The translations under genes were made by a program, and so were the position numbers. Source: Cronobacter malonaticus LMG 23826 (GTDB taxonomy: Bacteria > Pseudomonadota > Gammaproteobacteria > Enterobacterales > Enterobacteriaceae). Taken from it: a DNA stretch of 64,000 nucleotides. The stretch covers positions 620,001 to 684,000 of the forward strand of contig NZ_CP013940.1 in assembly GCF_001277215.2 (NCBI RefSeq), given 5' to 3'. The notes below the pieces were generated by a model. The model was not told the origin of the DNA and ran no database searches. It saw nothing but the letters and a program-made list of their open reading frames with translations. Within the stretch, counting starts at the first letter, position 1, and every line of letters starts with the position of its first letter. Shown here one piece after another: positions 44,007 through 53,331 of the stretch.

Positions 44007-45020
44007 CGGCGCGACGGCGTAAGGGCCGGGGGCTACGGAATCCCGCAACACCAGCGTCCCGGTGAACGGCGGGATCGCGGCGAGCGGCTCGTCGCGCGCC
44101 AGCCGCACCGCGCTTTCAATGGCGGTGGTTATCATATCTTCGATCGGCAGACAGACCGTCGAGAGCCCCGGCTCCAGCCAGGCGGCGCTCGGCGCGTCGT
44201 CGAAGCCGAACAGCGACACATCTTCAGGAATACGCAGGCCCGCCTGGTAGAGCGCCTTTGACGCGCCGAGCGCCATATCGTCGTTGCAGGCGAACAGCGC
44301 AGTAAAGCGCACACCGCGCTCCAGCAGCTCTTTACAGCGCGCGTGGCCGCCGCTCATGCTCGAATCGCCGTTTTTAATCAGCGCCTCGTTCCCGGCGATG
44401 CCGTGCTTTTCCAGCGCGCGACGATAGCCGAGCAGACGCGCCTGGCCGGTAGGCGTGGCGAGAGATACCGTGATGCAGGCGATTTCCCTATGCCCCTGTT
44501 CAATCAGATATTCCACGGCCTGAAAAGCCGCGTCCTGCTGTTCGAAAAAGACGCAGCGTTCGCGCGCCTGGCTGACGTCGCGGTTGATGATCACCAGCGG
44601 CACGGCGGTGTTATCGATAAGCTCCATAATCGCGGTTTCGCTCATATGGCGGGTGTAGAGAACGATGGCGTCGCACTGTCTGTCCGCCAGCATTTGCACG
44701 GCTTCCAGCTCGCGCGCGGGCGTGTCGTGGCCATCGGTGACGATAAGCTGTTTGCCGTGCGCCTCGGTCTGGCGCGACGCCTGCTGCAACAAACGCCCGA
44801 AGTAAAACCCGTTAAAACTCGATACCACCAGACCAATGCTGTTACTGGTGCGGTGCGCCAGCGAACGAGCCAGCAGGTTAGGGCGGTATCCCAGTTCTTC
44901 CATCGCCCGGAACACCTGCGCGCGGGTGCTCTCTTTTACCTGGCCTGTGTTGTTCAGCACGCGTGAAACGGTCGCTTTGGAAACGCCGGCCCGAACTGAA
45001 ACATCCCGCATTGTCACCAT
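43983..45020 (-). CDS. LacI/GalR-family regulator of the beta-glucoside cluster
   Basis: A 345-residue repressor. HTH MRDVSVRAGVSKATVSRVLN, hinge NLLARSLAHR, then a periplasmic-binding-fold sensor. Closest by recall to AscG (cryptic beta-glucoside repressor). Two starts: 45020 (MVTMRDV, like AscG MTTMLEV) or 45011, which has the better spaced GAAGGGA. Divergent from the PTS gene, so it probably controls it, but the palindromes in the gap look more like GntR-type operators. Confidence 0.85.
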   Translation of the reverse strand: MVTMRDVSVRAGVSKATVSRVLNNTGQVKESTRAQVFRAMEELGYRPNLLARSLAHRTSNSIGLVVSSFNGFYFGRLLQQASRQTEAHGKQLIVTDGHDTPARELEAVQMLADRQCDAIVLYTRHMSETAIMELIDNTAVPLVIINRDVSQARERCVFFEQQDAAFQAVEYLIEQGHREIACITVSLATPTGQARLLGYRRALEKHGIAGNEALIKNGDSSMSGGHARCKELLERGVRFTALFACNDDMALGASKALYQAGLRIPEDVSLFGFDDAPSAAWLEPGLSTVCLPIEDMITTAIESAVRLARDEPLAAIPPFTGTLVLRDSVAPGPYAVAPLKTLKRQ

Positions 45021-45128
45021 TCCCTTCGCTCCCGTTGTCGTCGTGATTCGATGGAGTTTAACACACAAGCCCGGCGGCTACGGGAACGCCCGCGCACGCT
45101 GTCGACTCGTTCACACCCGCTCTGTTTC

Positions 45129-45244
45129 TGGTATACCAACTTATAGAGAATTCATTATTTGGAATACCAATGGCCGTTTGTGGGAGAAGCGTCACAGATA
45201 AATCTGCTGCACGATCCTATTTTTGGCATACCAAAAAAGGTGTT
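45129..45244. promoter_or_regulatory. three TTGGNATACCAA palindromes upstream of the PTS gene
   Basis: TGGTATACCA (45129-45138), TTGGAATACCAA (45159-45170) and TTGGCATACCAA (45233-45244). Centre spacings are 31 and 74 bp, about 3 and 7 helical turns. The shape is that of ExuR/UxuR-type operators (TTGGTATACCAA), which fits the UxuR-like GntR regulator encoded at 48456 in the same cluster. Three same-face sites suggest DNA looping. Confidence 0.7.
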
Positions 45245-45294
45245 CAGCGGTAACCTTTCCATTAAAAAAGCCACATTCAAAGAGGGCACACCCT

Positions 45295-46632
45295 ATGGCG
45301 TTCCAGGAAAAGTTGATCGATTCTCTGGGCAGTTTCGCGACTAAATTCAACAGTTACCGCTATATCATGGCCATTAAAGCGTCGTTTATTACGCTGATGC
45401 CCGTGATTATCGTCGGCGCTTTTTCGGTGCTGATCTCCAATATGGTGCTCGACCCGAAAAACGGGCTGGCGAGCTTTCAGGCGCTGTCGTTTCTGGCGGC
45501 GCTCAAGCCCATCACCAGCGCCATTAACTACGCGACGCTGAACTTCTTAAACATCGGCGCGGTGTTTTTGATTGGCATTGAGCTTGGGCGTATCAACGGC
45601 ATCAAGACGCTCTTTCCCGGCCTGCTGGCGGTGATCTGCTTTATCTGCGTGACGCCGACCACGGTCGAAATGCTGGTGGATGGCGAAATGCACGTGGTGA
45701 AAGATGTGCTGCTGCGCCAGTTCTCCGACACCCGCAGCCTGTTCCTCGGGATGTTTATCGCCATTCTCTCCGTTGAGATCTACACCTGGCTTGAGCACCG
45801 CGACGGGCTAAAAATCAAAATGCCCGATACCGTGCCGCCAAACGTCTCGGCGTCATTTTCGGCGCTGATCCCGGCGATCATTACCACTACCGCTATCGCC
45901 ACGTTTGGTTTTGTGTTCCATCAGGTGACCGGCATGTATCTCTACGACGCGGTCTATCAGGTGGTGCAGCAGCCGCTGGAGCGCGTAGTGCAAAGCCTGC
46001 CAGGTATTCTGCTGCTGATGTTCGTCGCCCAGCTTTTCTGGGTGATCGGCATTCACGGCAACCAGATGATTAAGCCGATTCGCGAACCGCTGCTGCTCGG
46101 CGCGATTACCGTCAACATGAGCGCTTTCGAGCAGGGCAAAGAGGTACCGAACATCATCACGATGCCGTTCTGGGATGTCTATATGAGCATCGGCGGTTCC
46201 GGGCTGACCATCGGCCTGCTGATCGCGGTGATGATCGCCACCAAACGCAAAGAGATGAAAGAGATAGCCAAGCTCTCTTTTGGCCCTGGCATTTTCAATA
46301 TCAACGAACCGGTTATCTTCGGGATGCCGATTATGCTCAACCCGATCCTGGCGGTGCCGTTTATCATCACGCCGCTGGTGACCGGCACGATAGGCTATTT
46401 CGCAACCGTCATGGGCTTTGCTGGGAAAGCCGTGGTGATGGTGCCCTGGACCACGCCGCCGCTGATTAACGCCTGGCTCTCCACCGCAGGCTCCATGGGC
46501 GCGGTCGTCACGCAGCTGGTCTGCATTCTGGTGTCCATTCTTATCTATCTGCCGTTTGTGAAGATTGCGTCGCGCCGCGCGGAGCAGGCGCAGGCAGAAG
46601 CCACCCGCGTTGAAACCGCGAAAAACGTATGA
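45295..46632 (+). CDS. PTS EIIC component, cellobiose/lactose family
   Basis: A 445-residue inner-membrane sugar transporter (PTS_EIIC family, ChbC-like), about ten hydrophobic segments. Typical motifs FWVIGIHGNQMIKPI, FGPGIFNINEPVIFGMPIMLNP and VVMVPWTTPPLINAWLST. The start MAFQEKLIDSLG at 45295 follows AAGAGGG. The longer frame from 45223 passes through an operator. First gene of an EIIC-bglucosidase-EIIB-gntR-GNAT run. Confidence 0.93.
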   Translation: MAFQEKLIDSLGSFATKFNSYRYIMAIKASFITLMPVIIVGAFSVLISNMVLDPKNGLASFQALSFLAALKPITSAINYATLNFLNIGAVFLIGIELGRINGIKTLFPGLLAVICFICVTPTTVEMLVDGEMHVVKDVLLRQFSDTRSLFLGMFIAILSVEIYTWLEHRDGLKIKMPDTVPPNVSASFSALIPAIITTTAIATFGFVFHQVTGMYLYDAVYQVVQQPLERVVQSLPGILLLMFVAQLFWVIGIHGNQMIKPIREPLLLGAITVNMSAFEQGKEVPNIITMPFWDVYMSIGGSGLTIGLLIAVMIATKRKEMKEIAKLSFGPGIFNINEPVIFGMPIMLNPILAVPFIITPLVTGTIGYFATVMGFAGKAVVMVPWTTPPLINAWLSTAGSMGAVVTQLVCILVSILIYLPFVKIASRRAEQAQAEATRVETAKNV

Positions 46633-46639
46633 GGACCGC

Positions 46640-48067
46640 ATGAGCGAAAAAACTCTCGCTATCCCGCAGGATTTCATTCTCGGCGCGGCGTCGTCCGCCT
46701 GGCAGACCGAAGGATGGAGCGGCAAAAAACCGGGCCAGGACTCCTGGCTCGATCTCTGGTATCAAAACGACCGCCACGTCTGGCACGACGGCTACGGCCC
46801 GGCGGGCGCGACGGATCTTATCAACCGCTACGAAGAAGATGTGGCGCTGATGAAACAGGCGGGGCTGACGCACTATCGCACGTCGATCAACTGGTCGCGC
46901 TTTTTCACCGATTATGAAAACGGCGTCGTTGATGAAGAGTACGCGGCGTATTACGACCGCTTTCTGGATGCTATCAGGGCGGCGGGCGTCGAACCGATGA
47001 TCTGCCTTGAGCACTATGAATTGCCGGGCTATCTCTTTGAGACCTACGGCGGCTGGTCGTCCAAAAAGGTGGTCGAGCTTTTCGTTCTCTACGCCGAAAA
47101 AGTGTTCGAGCGCTACCACTACAAAGTGTCGCGCTGGTTTACGTTCAACGAACCGATTGTGGTACAGACGCGCGTCTATCTCGACGCGCTGCGCTGGCCG
47201 TATGAGCAGAACACCGCCACCTGGATGCAGTGGAACCACCATAAAACGCTCGCCACTGCGAAAGTGGTGCAATTGTTTCGCGAGAAGGGCTACGCGGGGA
47301 GCGTGGGGGTGATCCTGAACCCGGAAGTGACCTATCCGCGTTCGCGTGCGCCGCACGATGTGAGCGCCGCCGAACGCTACGATCTCTTCTATAACCGTGT
47401 GTTTCTCGACCCGTTAGTCAAGGGCGTCTATCCGCCTGAACTTATGGAACTGCTGGAGAAGCATGGCGTGGCGTGGGAGTACAGCGAAGAGGAGCTTGCG
47501 ATTATTCGCGATAACGCCGTGGATGAACTTGGCATCAATCTTTATTACCCGCATCGCGTCAAAGCGCCGTCGCGCGCCTGGCACCCGGAGACGCCGTTCC
47601 ATCCGGCGTATTACTACGAGCCGTTCGAGCTGCCGGGGCGGCGAATGAACAAATCACGCGGCTGGGAGATCTACCCGCGCATCATTTACGACATGGCGAT
47701 GCGGCTTAAAAACGATTACGGCAACATTCCGTGGTTTGTCGCGGAGAGCGGGATGGGTGTCGAAAACGAAGCGCAGTTTCGCAACGCCGACGGCGTGATT
47801 GAAGATGACTACCGCATCGGGTTTATCGGCGAGCATCTGTACCAGACGCTGCTGGCGCGCGAGGCGGGGGCCAATTGCCAGGGTTATATGCTGTGGGCGT
47901 TTACCGATAACGTCTCGCCGATGAACGCGTTTAAAAACCGTTATGGCCTGGTCGAAATTGACTTAGCAAACCAGCGCGCGCGGCGGCCAAAAAAATCCCT
48001 GCACTGGTACAGGCGTCTGCGCGAGTCGCGCACGCTCACGCTCACGATTGATGATGAATGGAAATAA
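46640..48067 (+). CDS. GH1 6-phospho-beta-glucosidase
   Basis: A 475-residue GH1 enzyme. Acid/base motif RWFTFNEPIV, nucleophile motif WFVAESGMGVEN (ESG where ENG is usual; the Glu nucleophile is kept), AFTDNVSPMNAFKNRYGLVEID near the C-terminus with the phosphate-binding region. Hydrolyses the phosphorylated disaccharide delivered by the PTS. Starts 7 bp after the EIIC gene (ATG 46640, GAGGA SD). Confidence 0.93.
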   Translation: MSEKTLAIPQDFILGAASSAWQTEGWSGKKPGQDSWLDLWYQNDRHVWHDGYGPAGATDLINRYEEDVALMKQAGLTHYRTSINWSRFFTDYENGVVDEEYAAYYDRFLDAIRAAGVEPMICLEHYELPGYLFETYGGWSSKKVVELFVLYAEKVFERYHYKVSRWFTFNEPIVVQTRVYLDALRWPYEQNTATWMQWNHHKTLATAKVVQLFREKGYAGSVGVILNPEVTYPRSRAPHDVSAAERYDLFYNRVFLDPLVKGVYPPELMELLEKHGVAWEYSEEELAIIRDNAVDELGINLYYPHRVKAPSRAWHPETPFHPAYYYEPFELPGRRMNKSRGWEIYPRIIYDMAMRLKNDYGNIPWFVAESGMGVENEAQFRNADGVIEDDYRIGFIGEHLYQTLLAREAGANCQGYMLWAFTDNVSPMNAFKNRYGLVEIDLANQRARRPKKSLHWYRRLRESRTLTLTIDDEWK

Positions 48068-48076
48068 GGACCGCAG

Positions 48077-48394
48077 ATGAAACGTATCGTACTGTGCTGT
48101 TCCGCCGGCATGTCCACGTCGCTGGTGGTCACGAAAATGGAAAAAACCGCCGCTGAACGCGGGCTTGATCTGAAAATTTACGCCATTCCCGAGCAGAATC
48201 TGCGCGATGAACTGGAACTTCACGGCGGCGATATTCAGGCGGTGCTGCTGGGGCCTCAGGTGCGCTTTAAGCTTGCCGAAAATAAAAAGCTGACTGACGA
48301 ACACCAGATCCCGATCGCGGTCATTGATTCTGTCGCTTATGGCACGCTTAACGGCGCGAAAGTTCTCGAACAGGCGTTATCTCTGGTAATCTAA
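48077..48394 (+). CDS. PTS EIIB component, cellobiose type
   Basis: A 105-residue EIIB with the phosphocysteine loop VLCCSAGMSTSLVV (Cys7/Cys8; Cys8 is the likely phosphorylated residue by family alignment). Completes EIIC of the cluster. No EIIA gene is present here. Confidence 0.93.
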   Translation: MKRIVLCCSAGMSTSLVVTKMEKTAAERGLDLKIYAIPEQNLRDELELHGGDIQAVLLGPQVRFKLAENKKLTDEHQIPIAVIDSVAYGTLNGAKVLEQALSLVI

Positions 48395-48455
48395 CGCGCC
48401 GCGAAGCCCGCTTGCGGCACGCGAAATTGGGTCCATTCAGAGCACAGGTGATCAC

Positions 48456-49229
48456 GTGGAGAAGGCAGTCGTTCCGCCGGAGAAAAAGCAGTATCAGGAG
48501 ATTGGTGAGGATCTGCGCGCGCAAATTATCCAGGGCCACTATCCGGTCGGCTCCCGTCTTCCGCCGGAGCGCAATATCGCCGAGAAATATGGCGTCAGCC
48601 GCACCATCGTGCGCGAGGCGCTGCTGATGCTGGAGCTACAGGGCACCGTGGATATTCGCCAGGGTTCCGGCGTCTATGTGATGCGCATTCCGGCGGAGCA
48701 CGAAGCCGAAGAGGAGCGTTTTTTCTCAAGCGATATCGGCCCGTTTGAAATGCTGCAGGCGCGGCAACTGCTGGAGAGCAATATTGCGGCGTTCGCGGCG
48801 AAAATGGCCACCAAAGCGGATATCGACAACCTGCGGCGTATTCTGGAGCAGGAACAGCGCGCCATCGCCATGAATGACACCACGCAGGACAACAACAAGC
48901 TGTTTCATCTGGTGCTGGCGGGCGCGTCGCAAAACCAGATGCTGCTGGCGACGGTCGAAAGCATCTGGCACCACATGGACAGCAGCCCGCTCTGGCAGCA
49001 GCTGCGCGCCCATATCGAAACCCGCGCGCATCGCCTGAAATGGCTTGGCGATTACCAGACCATTCTCGCGGCGCTGCGTCGTCGCGACGTCATGGGGGCC
49101 TGGCAGGCGATGTGGCAGCATCTGGAAAATGTGAAAAACAGCCTGATGGAGCTTTCCGACGCCGACGCGCCCGATTTCGACGGCTACCTGTTTGAATCTG
49201 TGCCGATTTTCCAGGGAAAACTGCAATGA
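48456..49229 (+). CDS. GntR-family regulator, UxuR/ExuR-like
   Basis: A 257-residue FadR-subfamily regulator with winged HTH (about 10-75; GSRLPPERNIAEKYGVSRTIVREALLMLELQG) and FCD domain (about 90-240; metal-ligand His in FHLVL and HRLKWLGDYQ). Equal in length to UxuR, with MWQHLENVK near the end in common. GTG start. Predicted to bind the TTGGNATACCAA boxes upstream of the cluster. Sensed ligand unknown. Confidence 0.85.
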   Translation: MEKAVVPPEKKQYQEIGEDLRAQIIQGHYPVGSRLPPERNIAEKYGVSRTIVREALLMLELQGTVDIRQGSGVYVMRIPAEHEAEEERFFSSDIGPFEMLQARQLLESNIAAFAAKMATKADIDNLRRILEQEQRAIAMNDTTQDNNKLFHLVLAGASQNQMLLATVESIWHHMDSSPLWQQLRAHIETRAHRLKWLGDYQTILAALRRRDVMGAWQAMWQHLENVKNSLMELSDADAPDFDGYLFESVPIFQGKLQ

Positions 49230-49702
49230 ACATTGTGCCGCTCTATGAGGCTCCGCAGCATGCGGAGCAGGTAACCGACTGGCTGTGGCAGGCGTTCGGC
49301 ACATCGCTGCCGCGGGCGTTTTTTGCAAGTATCGTCACGCACAGTCAGCAGCCGGGCCAGCTGCCGCTCACTTTTGTGGCGATTGATGGCGAACGGCTGC
49401 TCGGCACCGTGGGGCTGTGGCGCTGCGATTTAATCAGCCGGCAGGATCTGTTTCCGTGGCTGGCGGCGCTTTATATCGATGAGGCGCAGCGCGGCAAGGG
49501 GCTTGGCGGGGCGTTGCAGCGCGCGGTGATGGACTACGCGCGCCAGCACGGTTTTCAGGAGCTGTTTCTCTACTCCGCCTGCCGGGATTACTACGAACGT
49601 TTCGGCTGGGCGTATATCGGCGACGGTCTGGACTACCCCGACCAGACCGTGCATCTCTATCGCTACGACTTATCCGTTTCGGCGGGCGCCACCACCGAGT
49701 GA
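49226..49702 (+). CDS. GNAT-family N-acetyltransferase
   Basis: A 158-residue acetyltransferase. Acetyl-CoA loop RGKGLGGALQRAV (motif A) and YYERFGWAYIGDG at the C-terminus. ATG overlaps the gntR stop (ATGA). The substrate is unknown. The gene appears to be a passenger of the cluster. Its 3' end overlaps galR by 40 bp in convergent orientation. Confidence 0.85.
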   Translation: MNIVPLYEAPQHAEQVTDWLWQAFGTSLPRAFFASIVTHSQQPGQLPLTFVAIDGERLLGTVGLWRCDLISRQDLFPWLAALYIDEAQRGKGLGGALQRAVMDYARQHGFQELFLYSACRDYYERFGWAYIGDGLDYPDQTVHLYRYDLSVSAGATTE

Positions 49703-50679
49703 CGGCGTACCAGCGTCGGGGTAAAGATATTGGTGATTTCCGGTGCCGGGCGATTATCCGCGAGCGCTAACGCCAGCTCCGCCGCCTGGGTCGCCATCGT
49801 GACGATCGGGTAGCGGATCGTGGTCAGGCGCGGGCGCACGTAGCGCGATACCAACACGTCATCAAACCCTATCAGCGAAATCTCCTGCGGCACCGCGATG
49901 CCGTTATCGTTCAGCACGCCCATCGCGCCCGCCGCCATCGAATCGTTATAACAGGCCACGGCGGTAAATTGTTTACCCTGCCCGAGCAGCTCGGTCATCG
50001 CCTGCTCGCCGCCGCTCTCATCCGGTTCCGCCCAGGCGACCAGACGGTCGTTACACGGCAGATCGTGCTCGCGCAGCGCGTCGTAATAACCCTGCAAACG
50101 GTCCTCGGCGTCTGAAATCGCATGGTTTGAACAGAGATATCCGATGCGCGTATGGCCCTGCTGAATCAAATGGCGAGTGGCAAGCCAGGCGCCGTAACGG
50201 TCGTCGAGCGCCACGCAGCGAGATTCAAACCCCGGCAGAATGCGGTTAATCAGCACCATGCCTGGGATCTGTTTCATCAGAGGGATCAGGTCTTCATCGG
50301 GAATCGTTTTGGCATGGACCACCAGCGCCGCGCAGCGGTGGCGAATCAGTTGTTCAATCGCCTGACGCTCTTTTTGCTCGCTATGGTAGCCGTTACCGAT
50401 AAGCAGAAAATTCCCGGTGTGGTAGGCCACCTGTTCCACCGCTTTGACCATCGCCCCGAAGAACGGGTCCGAGACATCACCCACCACCAGACCAATGGTT
50501 TCTGTGGTCTGCTGGGCCAGCGCACGGGCGTTGGCGTTAGGGTGGTAATTGAGCTGTTCCATGGCGCTCAGCACCGCCTGGCGGGAGGCATCACTGGCTT
50601 TGGGAGAGTCGTTAATAACGCGGGAGACCGTCGCAACAGAGACTCCCGCAAGCCGCGCAACATCCTTAATAGTCGGCAT
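49663..50679 (-). CDS. galR: galactose repressor GalR
   Basis: A 338-residue LacI-family repressor of the gal regulon. HTH IKDVARLAGVSVATVSRVIN, hinge ANARALAQQ, D-galactose-binding sensor (SLIGFDDVLVSRYVRPRL). Strong match to E. coli GalR, followed by the Omr/aas neighbourhood as in E. coli. Probable autoregulatory operator directly upstream. Confidence 0.95.
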   Translation of the reverse strand: MPTIKDVARLAGVSVATVSRVINDSPKASDASRQAVLSAMEQLNYHPNANARALAQQTTETIGLVVGDVSDPFFGAMVKAVEQVAYHTGNFLLIGNGYHSEQKERQAIEQLIRHRCAALVVHAKTIPDEDLIPLMKQIPGMVLINRILPGFESRCVALDDRYGAWLATRHLIQQGHTRIGYLCSNHAISDAEDRLQGYYDALREHDLPCNDRLVAWAEPDESGGEQAMTELLGQGKQFTAVACYNDSMAAGAMGVLNDNGIAVPQEISLIGFDDVLVSRYVRPRLTTIRYPIVTMATQAAELALALADNRPAPEITNIFTPTLVRRHSVVAPAETDKS

Positions 50680-50692
50680 TCAATACCTTCAG

Positions 50693-50708
50693 GGGTAAGC
50701 GTTTACAC
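50693..50708. promoter_or_regulatory. GalR-type operator upstream of galR
   Basis: GGGTAAGCGTTTACAC matches the 16-bp gal operator form GTGTAAACGNTTACAC with central CG. 14 bp from the galR start, consistent with autoregulation by GalR or GalS. Confidence 0.7.
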
Positions 50709-50926
50709 TGCGGTAAGTGTTACGGAAAAGCGCAGTCACTTCAAGCCGAATGCCCGGTGTGCGGGCGCTCGCTCACAAAAGACCGAGAGAGAATTAAGAA
50801 AAAGACGCTGCGGATGTAACGAGAAAAAGCCAAATAATTTCAGGTAAAACCTTTAGTTACACTTTGCGATGGGCTGTTGCGATTGCTGGCTGGCGGGGAG
50901 TGTGGACGGGTTGCTACATTTGAGAT

Positions 50927-51009
50927 CCCAGAGGTATTGATAGGTGAAGTCAGCGACTTAGCTGATCACAACACTTACACCAACCTGCGCGGATGCGCAG
51001 GTTTTTTTT
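50927..51009 (+). ncRNA. omrB: OmrA/OmrB-type small RNA (single copy)
   Basis: 83 nt beginning CCCAGAGGTATTGATAGGTG, the conserved 5' seed that represses outer-membrane protein mRNAs (cirA, fecA, ompT) with Hfq, and ending in CCTGCGC-ggat-GCGCAGG with a T8 tail (terminator). E. coli has two tandem genes between aas and galR. Here only one is seen. The 5' end follows OmrB (TAGGTGAAGTC) and the terminator follows OmrA (GCGCGGATGCGC). An OmpR-controlled promoter is expected upstream; TACATT at about 50916-50921 is a possible -10. Confidence 0.9.
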
Positions 51010-51171
51010 GTCTGCTTTCCGCCTCGCTATCACCATCCGCTGCCTGATTCCTCTACCACATCATTCATTGCGCTGGCTCTGCCAATTTCTCCTGTCGCCC
51101 CTGTTCGCCGAGTCGTGTAATCTGCGATAACTATACTTAACCCTCGCTAAAGGAAAACAAAGGGCGTTGAT

Positions 51172-53331
51172 ATGGTTTTGAAATTTTTTCGTTGGCTGTT
51201 CCGTTTGCTCTTTCGCATTCAGGTATACGGAGATACCGGGCCGCTGACTCAGCAGCGCGTGCTCATTACGCCAAACCACGTATCGTTTCTTGATGGCGCG
51301 CTGATGGCGCTGTTCCTGCCTGTCCGCCCGGTGTTCGCGGTCTACACCTCTATCAGCCAGCAGTGGTATATGCGCGCGCTGAAGCCGATTATCGACTTCG
51401 TTCCGCTCGACCCGACCAAACCGATGTCGGTTAAACAGCTGGTGCGTCTGGTGGGCGAGGGGCGTCCGGTGGTGATTTTCCCGGAAGGGCGCATCTCTAT
51501 CAGCGGCTCTCTGATGAAAATTTATGAAGGGGCGGGCTTTGTGGCGGCGAAATCGCAGGCCACGGTGATCCCGGTGCGTATTGAAGGCGCGGAGCTGACC
51601 TTCTTCAGCCGCCTGAAAGGGCTGGTGAAACGCCGTCTCTTCCCGCGTATTTCCATTCACATCCTGCCGCCGACCAGTATCCCGATGCCTGACGCGCCGA
51701 AAGCGCGCGACCGCCGCAAAATGGCGGGCGAAATGCTGCATCAGGTGATGATGGAAGCGCGCATGGCGGCGCGCCCGCGCGAGACGCTGTTTGAGGCGCT
51801 CATCAACGCGCAAAAGCGTTACGGCGAGAGTAAAAACTGCCTGGAAGATATCAACTTCAAGCCGGACACCTACCGCAGCCTGATGATGAAAACGCTGTTT
51901 GTGGGGCGCATTCTCGATAAATACAGCGCGCCGCGGGAGGCCATCGGTCTGATGCTGCCAAACGCCAGCATCAGCGCCGCGGTGATTTTCGGCGCGGTGA
52001 TGCGCGGGCGAATCCCGGCGATGATGAACTACACCGCGGGCGTGCAGGGGCTGACCAGCGCCATTACGGCGGCGCAGATCAAAACCATTTTCACCTCGCG
52101 CCAGTTCCTGGATAAAGGCAAGCTCTGGCACCTGCCTGAGCAAATCACCTCTGTGCGCTGGGTTTTTCTGGAAGATCTGAAAGGCGAAGTGACGGCGAAA
52201 GACAAAGCGTGGATCTTCGCGCATCTGTTAATGCCGCGCCTCGCGCAGGTGGAGCAGCAGCCGGAAGACGCGGCGCTAATCCTCTTTACCTCAGGGTCAG
52301 AGGGCAATCCGAAAGGTGTAGTGCATAGCCACAAAAGCCTGCTCGCCAACGTGGAGCAGATCCGCACCATCGCGGATTTCACCGCCGACGATAAATTTAT
52401 GTCGGCGCTGCCGCTGTTCCACTCTTTTGGTCTGACGGTCGGGCTGTTCACGCCGCTGCTGACCGGCGCGGAAGTCTTCCTCTACCCAAGCCCGCTGCAT
52501 TACCGCGTGGTGCCGGAACTGGTGTATGACCGCAACTGTACGGTGATTTTCGGCACATCCACTTTCCTTGGCCACTACGCACGCTTCGCGCACCCGTACG
52601 ATTTCCACCTGGTGCGCTATGTCGTGGCCGGTGCCGAGAAGCTGCAAGAGAGCACGAAACAAATCTGGCAGGATAAATTCGGCCTGCGCATTCTGGAAGG
52701 CTACGGCGTGACCGAGTGCGCGCCGGTGGTGTCCATTAACGTGCCGATGGCGGCGAAGCCTGGCACCGTCGGGCGTATTCTGCCGGCGATGGACGCGCGC
52801 CTTGTTGAAGTGCCCGGCATCGAGCAGGGCGGGCGTTTGCAGCTGAAAGGCCCGAACATCATGAAAGGCTATCTGCGCGTGGAAAACCCCGGCGTGCTGG
52901 AAGCCCCGGCGGCGGAAAACCCGCAGGGCGTCAGCGAGCCGGGCTGGTATGACACAGGCGATATCGTCGCCTTTGACGAACAGGGCTTTGTGCAGATCCA
53001 GGGGCGCGCCAAACGCTTTGCCAAAATCGCGGGCGAAATGGTATCGCTTGAGATGGTGGAAGGCCTGGCGCTCGCCGTCTCGCCGGAGAAAATGCACGCC
53101 ACGGCGATTAAACACGATGCCGCGAAAGGCGAGGCGCTGGTGCTGTTTACCACCGACCCGGAGTTGACCCGCGAAAAACTGGCGCAGCAGGCCCGCAGTA
53201 AAGGCGTGCCGGAACTCGCGGTGCCGCGTGATATCCGCTTCCTCAAACAGCTGCCGTTGCTCGGCAGTGGCAAGCCGGATTTCGTGTCGCTGAAAAAACT
53301 CGTCGACCAGGAAGAGACGCATCATGCCTGA
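51172..53331 (+). CDS. aas: bifunctional 2-acyl-GPE acyltransferase/acyl-ACP synthetase Aas
   Basis: A 719-residue inner-membrane enzyme that reacylates lyso-PE. N-terminal PlsC-type acyltransferase (about 1-190; [10 protein letters not shown] with HX4D, FPEGRIS) and C-terminal AMP-forming acyl-ACP synthetase (about 240-710; [35 protein letters not shown]). Paired with the lyso-PE flippase lplT, which overlaps it by 8 bp. Confidence 0.96.
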   Translation: MVLKFFRWLFRLLFRIQVYGDTGPLTQQRVLITPNHVSFLDGALMALFLPVRPVFAVYTSISQQWYMRALKPIIDFVPLDPTKPMSVKQLVRLVGEGRPVVIFPEGRISISGSLMKIYEGAGFVAAKSQATVIPVRIEGAELTFFSRLKGLVKRRLFPRISIHILPPTSIPMPDAPKARDRRKMAGEMLHQVMMEARMAARPRETLFEALINAQKRYGESKNCLEDINFKPDTYRSLMMKTLFVGRILDKYSAPREAIGLMLPNASISAAVIFGAVMRGRIPAMMNYTAGVQGLTSAITAAQIKTIFTSRQFLDKGKLWHLPEQITSVRWVFLEDLKGEVTAKDKAWIFAHLLMPRLAQVEQQPEDAALILFTSGSEGNPKGVVHSHKSLLANVEQIRTIADFTADDKFMSALPLFHSFGLTVGLFTPLLTGAEVFLYPSPLHYRVVPELVYDRNCTVIFGTSTFLGHYARFAHPYDFHLVRYVVAGAEKLQESTKQIWQDKFGLRILEGYGVTECAPVVSINVPMAAKPGTVGRILPAMDARLVEVPGIEQGGRLQLKGPNIMKGYLRVENPGVLEAPAAENPQGVSEPGWYDTGDIVAFDEQGFVQIQGRAKRFAKIAGEMVSLEMVEGLALAVSPEKMHATAIKHDAAKGEALVLFTTDPELTREKLAQQARSKGVPELAVPRDIRFLKQLPLLGSGKPDFVSLKKLVDQEETHHA

